Source: Porogramme epimiltina
Taxonomy: Eukaryota > Basidiomycota > Agaricomycetes > Polyporales > Polyporaceae
Assembly: GCA_900155495.1 (NCBI GenBank)
Contig: FTLJ01000250.1
Coordinates: forward strand, 52,331-116,330
Length of the DNA: 64,000 nucleotides
Reading direction: 5' to 3'
The position numbers and the translations under genes are program-made. The notes under the pieces are model-generated. The model ran no database searches, was not told the DNA's origin, and worked only from the letters and a program-made list of their open reading frames with translations. Numbering within the stretch: position 1 is the stretch's first letter; every line of letters begins with the position of its first letter. Shown one piece after another: positions 42,609 to 56,797 of this stretch.

Positions 42609-44969
42609 TCAATGTTGCCTCCCACCGGGAAGCCTCGCCTTCGCCATAGCAAGCGGCGCCTGGGCGCCGGTGATGGGGACGGCCTTCGCTGCCGGCGCAG
42701 GGGCGAGAGTACCGCTCTGGTGGTCCGAAGTGATGTTGTTGTCCACGGCAGAGACCTGGCGGTTGAACGTGTTCCCCTCGCGGTCGACGTACGAAAATGT
42801 GTTCGAGTTGGTGCCGTTCCCGCTGTTGCCTGTCGACGCAATGTGGAAGAAACCAGCTAATACGGGTGGGCGCAAGGGTTAATGACTGATCGCTGTAGAG
42901 CTGACGCGGGAGGACTTACTCGCGAGCTGGCGGTTGTGGATCGTCGAACCGAGGATGAAGGGCGCGGGGTCGGAGATGCGGTTGTACGAGTGGTCGAAAG
43001 TAGACACGACTGAGGGGCAGCAACCATCAGGAGTGAGCATTCAGCAGAGTTGGACAGGAGGCATTCACTCACAGTTGGCACCATCCGGCGTCAACACAGT
43101 GAAGTTGATGATGAGAGGATAGGAGAACTGGTCAACGAGCGCCGGCACGCCGTTGTGCGTCGACAGGAACGAGCCCGTCGCGCTCTGATTCACAATCTGG
43201 ACAAACGTGTTGTCGAGGTAGTTCTGCGTGTTCGAGTACTCGAGCGTCTGGCTCCACACGACGTGTGTCGTCTTCCCGCTTCCGCTCGTCACCTCCGCCT
43301 CGATGTGGATTTTGCGGCTCGCGGACACGGTCACGTTCACGTCGCCGTTTGTGCCGACGCTGCCCGTCGTGTCCGTCTCGGCGAACAGCGGCGCGTCGTA
43401 GTGGGTGATCTTGCCCGTCGTCGGCTTCCCCGATGGGTCCGTGACGACCTGGAGGAGCCCAGAGACGAACCAGTTTTGGTTGATTGTGTGGTCGTCCTCG
43501 GCGGAGACGACGTCGAGGCTGATGTTGTGCGGCTGGCCGTCGGTCAAGAGGGGCACGAAGGGCGTCAGGTCGAGGAAGTACGTCGGGAGGTCGATCGCGC
43601 CGTAGGAGGTGATGGGGCGCCAAGCGGTGGGGACGATCCCTCCGGTGAAGATCACAGCGTACCTGGACGCAGATCAGAGTTAGCCACGGGGAGAGGTGGC
43701 GTTTCTGCTTACGGGAAAGCAACACCCGCGAGCTGCCCGTCTACAAGCATCCGAACTTCACGGAAAGGACCTTCTCCAAACGTCGTTCCGGAAGGCAGGT
43801 CGTTCAGGAATTCGTTGGCGGTGTTGAAGTACTGAAATAGCCTTGAGAAACGGTGGAGCTAACCTCCGTGGAATCGCCGCTTACCCAGAACTCTTCGTTG
43901 CCGTTCCCGGATGCGTACAGCTCAGCAAAGATCTGTACTGCGTTTTGCGGTACCGTGACGTTAAGCTATACAGCGTGTCAGAACGCGAAAACGCCTAGGA
44001 ATACTGGGGGACATGGCTTACGGAGAACGTCGGGGGTACCGATGCATCGTTGCCCGTGTCATTTGCCAGAGTAGAAACGGGGATAATGAGGTCCGCCTTG
44101 GGCGCCGGTGGGTGCGCCTCAGAAGACGCAAAGAACGTGGCATGAAGGGTGGCTTTGGAGTGTTTTAGAGAAGTGATAAAGTGTGGGGTTTGTTAGGAAT
44201 ACTCACTAGCATACTGCCCGTCTAGGCCCGTCTGCAACAGGTTGTCAAGTTGGAGGATGAATGTGCCGGCTTCTGCAAAGAGCGGAGTGTAGCGGGTGAC
44301 GTCCTTGAGATAGGTCCAGATAATGCCATCTCCACGGGTGGGCTCTGGCGTGGACGTACGCCAGACTAACAAAATACCATCAATGAAATGAGCGACCGGG
44401 AGAAGAGGCATAGTTACGTACTCTCGACATTCTGGAAAGTAAAGATGCCTAGACCCGGAGTTGAGTTGACAGCAGAATGAAGCCCGCTGCATGTGACGCA
44501 CCCAGACGGTCAAACTGGGTACCGTTCGAGGTGACGGTGAAATTGAGGCTTATGCCAGCCCAGGACCCAACGGGACCGCAATCTGTGGGGGGCCTGATGG
44601 TTTTGCGTCAGCTTCGAATAGTTGGCTCGATGACATCATCACGAGCTCACTCATATTCCACAATTTCTGCTCTACATGTCGACTCCTTCTCAGTACCTTA
44701 TAAATGCCAATAATTCAAAGTGGTGTGACGTACAGCCCAAATGAGAAACCGAAAGTGCGCCTGGGCAAGGCAACGTCAGAACAGCGGTCACCTGGAAACC
44801 GCTCCAAGTCATAGATCACATACTGCAGGATCTGGACTGTGCATTGCTTCGCGTCCTGAGGGAGCGGAGGCGGCTGGGCGACCTGAAAGTCGACTAGAAC
44901 CGTAGCCTGAGCTGCAAGGCTCGCAAAGAGCGCGACGCCAGCGATCAGCCGAGCGGCACGAGCGAACAT
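42609..44969 (-). CDS. Secreted peptide-N4-asparagine amidase A (PNGase A family)
   Basis: The ATG at 44969 begins a clear signal peptide ('MFARAARLIAGVALFASLAA'). Multiple exons give 'PPTDCGPVGSWAGISLNFTV', 'DGILLVWRTSTPEPT', 'GIIWTYLKDVTRYTPLF', 'RYAVIFTGGIVPTAWRPI', 'AIDLPTYFLDLTPFVPLLTD', 'NWFVSGLLQVVTDP' and 'YLDNTFVQIVNQSATGSF'. The C-terminal exon has 'FHIASTGNSGNGTN' and stops at 42609-42611. These are the ordered motifs of the PNGase A domain (PF12222 family), known from almond and fungal acid amidases that remove N-glycans from glycopeptides. Several N-glycosylation sequons are visible (NFT, NIS, NVT, NQS, NIT), fitting secretion. A TATAAG sits 98 bp upstream of the start. Confidence 0.87.
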
Positions 44970-45586
44970 GGCGAATTGAACTCGAGGAGGCTCAATAGAC
45001 CGTGGTCGACTGCCGACGAGGGAGTGCCGGCGGGAACACGCACAGTGAGAGCGGGGCCCCTCGGTTCTTATACGTGGCCGGGCTGGCTGATGGGAAAGAA
45101 GCGACCCCGGGGTGGTCGTCCATGTGGCTCCCGACGATGGTTGCCACAATTAGATGTACGTACGCGTTGCGGGCGATAAGGCGGTGGACAGTCTAAGCGG
45201 GGAAACAGACTTTCTGGTGACTTCATAAAGTCAAACGGAGCGGGGTAGCGGTGCAGGATCCCAATGTTGCTCGCCAGCATCCATGGATACCGCAGACGTC
45301 GTCGACTGGGTCGTTTGTGTCGGCATAACTTGCGCGCGGGAATCCTGTACCTGGGCAACATGGGCAGATCGACGACCGTGTCAGTGCCTGGATCGACATC
45401 CGTTCGGTCACGAGATAAATACCGAGGTCGTGCAAGTGAGTAACAATATACATGTACGCGAAACATGCTCTTCAGCGCACCGCGAGACCGCGAAGAGATC
45501 CAAGGTCGTCACCGTCCCCATCCAGCCCACATATCCGTCCAGCCACAGAACACCTCACTCCCGCCGCGACCATCGCCACATCCCGC
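44970..45586. other. Intergenic, PNGase A promoter and Pmp3-like gene 3' flank
   Basis: About 615 bp. Apart from the minus-strand TATA box I see nothing specific. Confidence 0.5.
45067..45072 (-). promoter_or_regulatory. TATA box of the PNGase A gene
   Basis: TATAAG on the minus strand, 98 bp before the ATG at 44969, a usual fungal spacing. Confidence 0.5.
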
Positions 45587-46652
45587 TCAAAGTTCGTGAT
45601 TGAAGATGTCGTCATCGTTCGTGCGCCGCGGCGCATCGCCCTCCGCCTCCCCCCTGCCCGCTGTAGGGCGCCGGTCGCCGTACAGCCCGCCCTCCGCGTC
45701 CTCGGGGAACTCCGTCGTCGACCCGCTCCGCTGCGAGTACGTGTCCGCGTCGACAGCGGCGGCAGCCGACCGCCTCTTCTTCGACTTCTTCCTCCGGACG
45801 GAGCCCTCCTCCTGCGCCGCGTACGCGTCCTCCGTGCGTGCCCACCTGTCCTTCTTGTCCTTCTTCCCCTTCTTCAGGCTCTTCTTCCGCGCCGGCTCCG
45901 CGTCGTCAAAGTTGGCGGGGTAGCGCCACCGCCCGCCGGAGCCGGACGTGTTCACGCTCGCGCGGCTCCCGTTCTGGCCGTAGTACTGCTCCTCGTTCGG
46001 GCTCCACAGCTCCCCGTTCCCGTTCCCATTTCCATTCCCGTGGCCGTTTCCGTTTGCCCGCGCGGCCTGCTCGTCGGAGAGGTCGACGGAGGAGGTGCCC
46101 TCCTGGCCCTCTTCGTACGGCTGCCCTTCGAGCGTGGAGCGCGGTAGGCGGTCGTTGTACCGCGTCGCCCACTGCGACCGCCGCTCCTTGCGCTTGATCT
46201 CGGAGGTGTCTACGAGGCCGTAGCGCTGCACCCACTTGGGTGTTCGGCGGTGGTTCTTGTTGTTCCGGACGTTCTAATACAGATAAGACGGGTGAGTCTG
46301 AGGGTTCGGGGCATGTGATAAGAGTGGGCGCACCTGGATGTAGAAGTTGTGTACGTGTCCTGGGTGTGGGGTGAGCCTGGGCGCAAGATGCTGGGAGAAG
46401 TGATGCTGCGCGTACCAGGGATGTATCCAGCGATCGTGAGTAGGACGTTGAGCCAGAAATCACCGCCGATCCCAAAACGCGCGGCAACGGCTTAAACGTC
46501 TGTTCAGACGAGCCTTTCCACTAGAGACTATGGCGACGCAAAGGCGTACCTAGTGGCGGGAACAAGGTCCCAAATATAAAGAGGAGGACAGCATATCCAT
46601 GATGCCTTCTTGGTGTAAGGTCTACTTGAAAGGAGCGCACACGGTCGACCAT
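45587..46652 (-). CDS. Pmp3/UPF0057 membrane protein with long hydrophilic C-terminal tail
   Basis: Exon 1 (46652 to about 46552) encodes 'MVDRVRSFQVDLTPRRHHGY' and helix 1 'AVLLFIFGTLFPPL'. A phase-1 splice gives 'AVAARFGIGGDFWLNVLLT' and helix 2 'IAGYIPG', then 'HVHNFYIQ' and 'NVRNNKNHRRTPKWVQRYG'. This is the two-helix Pmp3 fold, including the Tyr-Ile-Pro-Gly-His turn. Canonical Pmp3 proteins (about 55 residues) stop soon after, but here about 200 more residues follow: a Gly-Asn/Gly-His repeat (about 46010-46060), lysine clusters ('KKSLKKGKKDKKDR', 'RRKKSKKRR') and an acidic end. Pmp3 affects plasma-membrane potential and salt tolerance. The tail may be a cytosolic scaffold, an inference. 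Similar extended forms occur in filamentous fungi. Confidence 0.78.
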
Positions 46653-50178
<3,526 letters not shown>

Positions 50179-50503
50179 CATCTATGACGGACGACGGGTG
50201 AGCGCACGGGCGCGGTTTCGACGGGCACGAGTGCATGGACGGACGGAAGTCACGGTACTGTAGAGTCTACATAATCTAGTGCGTAATGCAGATGCAGCAG
50301 TCCGTCGAGTTGCTGATCGTATCGCTGCAGAGGCCGGGGCTGACTGGAGAGTGGGCTGAGACAGACGGAGGGGAGCGACGGACCGGAATTGGGCCGGGAT
50401 GCGCGCGAAGACGACTGCTGTGTAGGTCCGGGGGGAGTGGGCATGTGAAGTGAGGGTGTTGCCCGAATAGGCAAGGCGATAGAGGCGGTCACGGAGAGAG
50501 GGG
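50179..50503. other. Intergenic, C2H2 gene 3' flank and distal FBP1 promoter
   Basis: About 325 bp between two rightward genes. I see nothing else. Confidence 0.45.
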
Positions 50504-50560
50504 CCCCGCGTCCCGTCCACATCCATTGCAGCCCTCCCGTCCTCCTCCGACTGTTATAAA
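50504..50560 (+). promoter_or_regulatory. FBP1 core promoter: CreA/Mig1-like site and TATA box
   Basis: TATAAA at 50555-50560 is 91 bp before the FBP1 ATG. CCCCGC at 50504-50509, the complement of GCGGGG, fits the SYGGRG consensus of CreA/Mig1 glucose repressors. Repression of a gluconeogenic gene by glucose would make sense, but a six-base match is weak. Confidence 0.45.
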
Positions 50561-50650
50561 CGTTGTCTGCGACCACCACCACCTCCCACACCGCACCCGC
50601 ACATCCCGCACACCGATAGCGCCCCACCGCATACCGCACACCAAGCAACC

Positions 50651-52205
50651 ATGTCCGGCGAGGAGCAGCCCAACACCGATATTATCACCCTCACCCGGTG
50701 CGTGCTTCCGATCTGTCGTCATCGCACGCCCCAGGCTTACCGGGCGCTCGTCCCGCCGCCCATCGCGCCCCTCCGCCCGCTCGCGCGACCTCCAGTCATG
50801 TCCTCGCGGACCAGTTCAGCCTCGGCGCCGCGGCGACCGGCGATCTCACACTCCTCCTTACTGCTATCCAGACGACGTCCAAGTTCATCGCGACCAACGT
50901 CCGGAAAGCGCGCCTGATCAACCTGTGAGTCGCTCTCGTGATTCTCGCGCGCGCCGCGGTGACCTCATTACCGTCCCCTCTCTCCCCTTCCTCTCCACCC
51001 TCCCCGTCTACTCGCCGGACTGCATCCATGTGTGCGTGGGTGCACGCGTGCGCAAATACAGCGTCGGGCTGGCGGGGGAGACAAACGTGCAGGGCGAGGA
51101 GCAGAAGAAGCTAGATGTGCTCTCGAACGACATCATGATCAACTCGCTGCGCGCGTCGGGCAAGTGCGCCGTGCTCGTCTCGGAGGAGCTCGAGGAGGCG
51201 GTCGTCATCGAGGACCGGTACAAGGGCAAGTACTGCGTCGTCTTCGACCCGCTCGACGGCAGCAGCAACATCGACGCCGGTGTGAACATCGGCACCATCT
51301 TTGGCATCTACCAGATCGTGAGTGCGCGCCCTTGACTCGCGGCCCCCTCCCCCCGTCCTCCTTTTTGGTGGTGTTGTGTCCCTCGCGGATGATTGGGCGA
51401 GGGTTGGATGGGAGGGACGGAGGCGGGAGGCGCACGGGACTTGCGCGCGTGCTGACTGAGGTGAGAAAGGCTCCAGGGTCCAAGGGAACGATTGCGGACG
51501 TGCTGAGACCGGGCAGCCAAATGGTCGCGGCCGGCTACACGATGTGAGCGGGAGACGCTCCCTGTGATAATGTGCCATTCGCTCATCGATGATTCATGCA
51601 GGTACGGCTCCTCAGCGAACCTGGTCCTGACCACGGGACATGGCGTCAACGGCTACACGCTCGACGCCGCGCTCGGCGAGTTCATCCTGACCCACCCAGA
51701 CGTGAGTGCATCTCCACACACGCCCCTCTCGAAGCTCTCGGCGTATTGAGAACGCTCGGGCTTCTAGATCAAGATCCCCCCTAGAGGAAAGATCTACTCG
51801 TTCAACGAAGGCAACTCGATGTACTTCCACGAGCCGGTCATCCAGTACTTGAACAGCATCAAGTACCCGGCGACGGGCAAGTCGCCGTACTCGGCGCGGT
51901 ACATCGGCTCGATGGTCGCGGACGTGCACCGCACGCTCCTCTACGGCGGCATCTTCGGCTACCCGGACGACAAGAAGAGCAAGCGCGGCAAGCTGCGGCT
52001 GCTCTACGAGGCGTTCCCGATGGCGTTCCTCACCGAGCAGGCGGGCGGCGTCGCGACGACGGGCAAGATGCGCATCCTCGACATCGTGCCGACGAGCATC
52101 CACGAGCGCTGCCCCGTCTTCCTCGGCAGCCGGGAGGACGTGCAGGACCTGATGAAGTTTTACCAGGAGGCGAGCGAGAAGACGAACGGGGAGGTCAAGG
52201 CGTAG
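50651..52205 (+). CDS. FBP1: Fructose-1,6-bisphosphatase
   Basis: Six exons from the ATG at 50651. The sequence reads '[16 protein letters not shown]', then '[20 protein letters not shown]', '[17 protein letters not shown]', '[20 protein letters not shown]', '[14 protein letters not shown]', and the metal-binding core '[20 protein letters not shown]'. Next are '[17 protein letters not shown]', '[18 protein letters not shown]', '[20 protein letters not shown]' and '[20 protein letters not shown]', ending 'EKTNGEVKA' at 52205. It hydrolyses fructose-1,6-bisphosphate, the committed step of gluconeogenesis, in the cytosol. Active-site Asp and Glu residues are intact. The N-terminus lacks the Pro-2 and RRDS phosphosite of yeast Fbp1, which mark that enzyme for glucose-induced turnover. 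Confidence 0.96.
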
Positions 52206-52510
52206 TATTGTATTCTAGTGAGCGCGGGCGCGTGCCGTCTCGAGATGCGTGATGTCGTTATATCCAGTGTATTGTATGCGGAACCTATCGCTTTCGACAT
52301 GGGATGCGTATGCGGGACGTTTGTAAGCCAGGATATTGATGTGAGACAGAAGGTGCGAATAGGGACGTGCGGGTATGCGCAGACACGAGTCCGAATGAGC
52401 ATGCATGAGACTACCTTAACCGAAACAATGCAGGAAACCGGAAAGCCGAGTAACCGCGCGAGAAGGGAAGCGGGGGGGCGGGGGCGGGACAGACCCTGTT
52501 CCGCGGAACC
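52206..52510. other. Convergent intergenic region
   Basis: About 305 bp between FBP1 and the Nur1-like gene. I see nothing in it. Confidence 0.5.
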
Positions 52511-54111
52511 TCACTCCCAAACGTTGACCATCTCCGATTCGTGCGTCATGACGGCCGCGTCCTTCCGGACGGGATTGACACGCGGGTTGACAAACTGCGC
52601 AAAGGAGGGAAGATCTGAGCCACGCCACGCACGCGAAAAGAAGCCGGCTGTGCGCTCACCTTCTCGTCGTACTCATGCAGCACCTCGGCCGCGATGATTG
52701 CGCGGTCCTTGACCAGTGCCTCGTACGAACGCGTCATGGCGCGGCTCTGCGAAGTGTAGAACGTCAGCAAACGCACTGGTGGGGGAGGGGGCATGCGCAC
52801 CTGAACGGAGACGATGAACATGGCGAAGAGCATGAGCACCCAGTTCGCGCTCGTCGTCGCCATCCAGAGCATGGAGTGCACGGGCGAGTAGATGCCGAAG
52901 AGCGCCATCTCGAGCTCGCCGGGGGTCCATACCTCGAGCTGCTGCACTCGCTCGTCCTCCTCCCAGGGCTGGGGTGGCCGCGCCTTGGGCGGGCTCAGGT
53001 TGAGCAGGAAGCGCGTGCTGACGACGATTCCGCGCCAGAGGGCCGCAGCACATGCCACGATGAACGTCCCGACGAGTGCGACTGAGGAGCGGTTCGGGGC
53101 GAGGTCGTCTGAGGCGGTGCGGTGCGGCGTGCGGGGACGCTTGATGAAGGATGCGTGTGGGGAGGAGACAGGGTCGGAGGCGAGGTTGAGGAAGTAGGTC
53201 TTCGTGCGGGTGAAGAGATAGAGCGTGTTGAGCACGGATGCGGAGACGAGGATGATTGTTACGGGCGTCGTCTAGTTCGGGGTAAGCGAAACAGTGAGGG
53301 GGGTACAATTGGGGATTGACGTACCCAGTCAAACCAAGGTTCGCCTTCGCCTTCACGATACATGTCCTCCCAGCCGAGATCGGAGTCAGGCACTCGCCTG
53401 ATTTGGGACACACGGACACACAAGTGTAGGAAGTGCATGACACCGCCGATGGCTCTCGCTGAGTTTTGAGGTGTTGGAAGAGGCACATTGCTAGGGAATT
53501 GGGAAATTTCGAAAGAAATCCGGGATGGAATGCCGGTTATTCTGCCGCAGTAGCAGTCAGTCAATCACTCGGTTTACAGGTCACAGACTCTTCAGCCGGC
53601 ATCTGAGATGGATGTAATTTGGGTCCTCTATGACTGAATGGTGTATGTTTACAAGGTCGGTTAAGACATGCAAAGGCTGGCGAGCTTCGAGCTGCAGGCA
53701 CAATGGGCGAATCAAGGAATACATCCGGAACAACACCCTTCTAGCTGATGACTGTTGGAGGCAAACGACTTACCGTTCATAGAGTGATTTCTTCCGTACT
53801 ACGCGTTTACTTGGGGTGCCTTTGAGTGGCGTACCGAAGTCGCTTGTCCTAGTCTTCTTCTTTCCAGGCGTGGCATATGGGGGCGGCCTTCTCAGTCTTG
53901 CGGCATCCCAATCAAAAGGCTGCGAGGCTGATAGAGAGGGCGAAGTGACGGGCGAGATGGGGTAGACGAGACGCGTCCGTGGGGTGGTCGCACCGGAACC
54001 TCGGACGGGGGTGGTTGGGCCAGCACCGACGGATGCGCTGGACTGACTGCCTGCTCTTGGGGAGGCTGACACGGCAGCGTTTGTCTGCGCGAAGCGACGA
54101 AGTGAGGACAT
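52511..54111 (-). CDS. NUR1: Nur1/Mug154-like nuclear rim membrane protein (DUF2418 type)
   Basis: The start at 54111 gives a basic Ser/Pro-rich N-terminus ('MSSLRRFAQTNAAVSASPRA', 'RVVRKKSLYER'). Splicing to 'ITGIPSRISFEISQFPSNVP' and 'WEDMYREGEGEPWFDW' precedes helix 1 'TPVTIILVSASVLNTLYLF'. 'ASDPVSSPHASFIKR', helix 2 'VALVGTFIVACAAALWRGI', 'VQQLEVWTPGELEMALFGIY' and helix 3 'ANWVLMLFAMFIVSVQ' follow. The C-terminus is 'FVNPRVNPVRKDAAVMTHES' ending 'EMVNVWE' at 52511-52513. Motif order and membrane topology fit the fungal nuclear-rim family, whose yeast member acts with Heh1/Src1 to tether rDNA and heterochromatin to the inner nuclear membrane. The basic N-terminus would face the nucleoplasm. 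Introns lie near 53576-53772 and 53275-53323, the first longer than average here. Confidence 0.77.
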
Positions 54112-54725
54112 GGTGGGGGAGGACAAGGAGAAGACCGAAGTCGCCGTGCGGAGGACGGCGAAGGGACGGAGGAATGTCGACGGAGCCGACGCGAGGGAGC
54201 CAACGCGCGAGTGGCACGCCCGACGCGTGCGTGATGGCCCAGACTGTGCTGTGACGTGACGTGTCCCTTTCTCCCCACGCCACATCAGCCACCCTCGTTT
54301 CGTCGCCGCTTCGGAGTGATATAACCGACGGCTCCCATTGGTCCATTGTGACGGGCACGCGGTCGGCTAGCGAAGCGAAAATTCCATTGGGGAGAATAAT
54401 GGGATGGCGTGACAATTTATCAGCGGGTGGGAAATTTTGCGACACGTGTCGGGGTGATGTTGTGACATGTTTGCAGACCAGCTTCCTGATTTGGGAAAAC
54501 GAACCAAGGTTGAAAAGTGGGCGACGGAGCGACTGGCCCTTCGCTCCTTGCCTCTTCCCCCCACCGCCTTTTGTTCTCTCTCTTAAATCCCCCACGACCG
54601 TTCCTCCCCTCCATACCCCCGAATAACGCGCTACCCTTTCCCCCCGTCCCGTTTCCACCATAACGTCCACATACAGACCCCGCACCTCCACATCCTTGTC
54701 GCCTTCGAACTCCGTTAGCGTCAGG
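54112..54725. other. Divergent region between the Nur1-like gene and the coiled-coil membrane protein
   Basis: About 615 bp, CT-rich close to the right-hand gene. The minus-strand frames here (to 54797) have no domain and are not called. Confidence 0.5.
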
Positions 54726-56235
54726 ATGGCCCAGCCCTCGTCGTCTCACAGGGAACGAGAGCGGAGCGAACGCTCCTCGTCCCGCCATCATCACCATCGC
54801 ACCATCTCCTCCACCACTCTCCTCCTCGTCCTTTCCCTCGTCCTCGCGGTCCTCGCCGTCATGCTCTCCCTCCCATCACACCAAAGCACTGCCAGCGCTG
54901 GTGCTGCAGCCCCCGGTACCGACGCCAAGAATGAGGGCTTCTGGGGCATCATCACACCCAAACGCACCCAAGCCCTACTAGCTCGCGAGAGCAATATCGC
55001 TGTCCGCGAGGCCGAAGTCGCTCGCCGTGAGGCGGAGCTCCTCGCTGGTGCCCCCGGCGGTGTCATCCCCACTCCGGCTCCCGCTTGCCCCATATGCCCC
55101 ACGTTTATCGAGACAGTCACCGAAGCCCCTCTCCCTGCGCACACTGTCATCAAGGAAATCGTCAAGGAGGCCGATCTCACCCCTCCCGGTTGGTGGGATC
55201 AGGCTCGTGTCCGCGCAGAAGACATTCTCGACCGCGAGCTCAAAATCGCAGAGCGCGAACGCGAGATTAGCAAGCGTGAGGATGCTGTCAACCGTCGCGA
55301 ACATGACGCGTCGAGACGTGAGAGTTGGATCATGGAACAACTAGTGTATGTCTCCTTCGCTCCTTCCATTTGGATAGTCGCTGATACGCGTCATTTGCAG
55401 TGCCCTGAATGAGGCGCAAGACGAAGTCATCGAGGACTACATCTACGATGAGCCTGTAATCCCACCTCCCGTTGCGCCGCCCGTCGGTGTGAGACGGAAG
55501 CCAGCCAAGGTACCCCCGACTCCAATCCAGCAGCGCCGCTCCGAGCTCTGAGACGAAGGGGGGAATTCCTGTGCCAACGTTCATCTTTCCTTGCTTCATT
55601 TCTGTAGAGTTCGTATCTCCCTCCCCTCCTTCGTCCCGGGCTTGGGGGACCACGGTGTTTTTCGTCTTGCTCCCCCGCGTCCTCATGCCTGCTGATAGCC
55701 CGTCTGCACTCTACATTGCCGTTCGATCGATCGGTGTGGGGTACGCGTATGCATTCACGCCCACGTGATGTTCTGACACGACCCGTCACTGAGCGTGACG
55801 GTGTCGCCGGCGGTTTCCGCGCTGATAGGAGTGCAGACGGATTATCAGCACGGCGCTCCCTCCAAAATCGTTCTCGGATGATATGCTAACCCTGTGTTTG
55901 TTTTGCAGCAGGCCCTCCCGCCTCCCCTTGTTCCCGTTGTTATCACCGAAACCGCCATTGAAATGGCTACGGAGACCCGGACGGTCACCCACACGCACCA
56001 TGAGACTGTTGCCCCTTCGGTCAACGTCATGTCGCCTTCCAGCACTCGTCGCGTCGCTTCACCTACCCCGAACATCATGACATCGTCCTCTACGACACAC
56101 ATCCCTCGGACGACCTCTGTCGAAGTTGTCGTGGAACAGGAGGTCCTCGAGCCCGAGGAGGTCGAGACGACGATGACGATGATGCGCAGTAGACGGCGTG
56201 CCCCCACTGGCAAGCGGTGGTTCGGGGGCTGGTGA
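54726..56235 (+). CDS. Single-pass membrane protein with coiled coil; two possible C-termini
   Basis: The protein begins 'MAQPSSSHRERERSERSSSR' with a His cluster, then one membrane segment ('TTLLLVLSLVLAVLAVML', about residues 31-49). Two Arg/Glu heptad blocks follow: 'LLARESNIAVREAEVARREA' and 'LKIAEREREISKREDAVNRR'. Exons 54726-55345 and 55401-55551 give a 256-residue form ending 'QQRRSEL'. Alternatively a phase-0 donor after 55509 can splice to 55909 (branch-like GCTAAC and pyrimidine-rich TTTTGCAG upstream), adding a tail with 'IEMATETRTVTHTHHETVA' and ending 'TGKRWFGGW' at 56235, 351 residues. The positive N-terminus suggests a cytosolic N-terminus and lumenal or extracellular coiled coil. 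I do not recognise a family. Confidence 0.62.
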
Positions 56236-56797
56236 AGTGCCCTCGGCCCTGGCTCATTTTGTTGACGTGTGTGACGAACAATCATGTCCCGATTGTACGA
56301 GGTTCTCTCCCTTTTACTCTTTCCACCCTTTATTATCCCTGACGGCTGGCACACTTCGATTTACTACTGCTGTATCTCTGCTCGAATTCCCCTGCTCCCC
56401 TCGTCTCATCTCTCCGCTGCGATACCTACTACCTACTGTACTTCCTCTCTACGCGCGTGCGCCGCGCTGCTCGCCTAGCTAGTGCTTAGCTGCCACTGGT
56501 ACTCACCAATTTACGACTACTATTTGGACACAGGTCTAAATAGCACGGCATGTTTACGGTCTCCCAATTCTTGTAACTGGTGACGTCGGTGACGAGTGCT
56601 GGGATATTTGTAGAATACTAGGACTAGGATAGCTGTCGCGATAAATACAGAATCTTAGACTCGGACTCTTGCTCGTCTCTGGTGTGAATCCTGTTTGAAG
56701 TTGTTGCATGCTGCGAGGCGGTACTCTAAGTACATGTACAGCTCAAAATCTTTTTCTTTCGGCGCTCTCAGCCACCAAACGAGCTTGCGTCTTCCCC
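56236..56797. other. Intergenic, 5' flank of the Grap2-like gene
   Basis: About 560 bp. It may contain an unrecognised first exon of the next gene, since the reading frame of that gene stays open back to a TAA near 56727 without an ATG. Confidence 0.4.

Noticed and set aside
43050..43835. 261-codon plus-strand frame
   Set aside because: It is antisense to the PNGase A core exons, Arg/Val-rich and without motifs.
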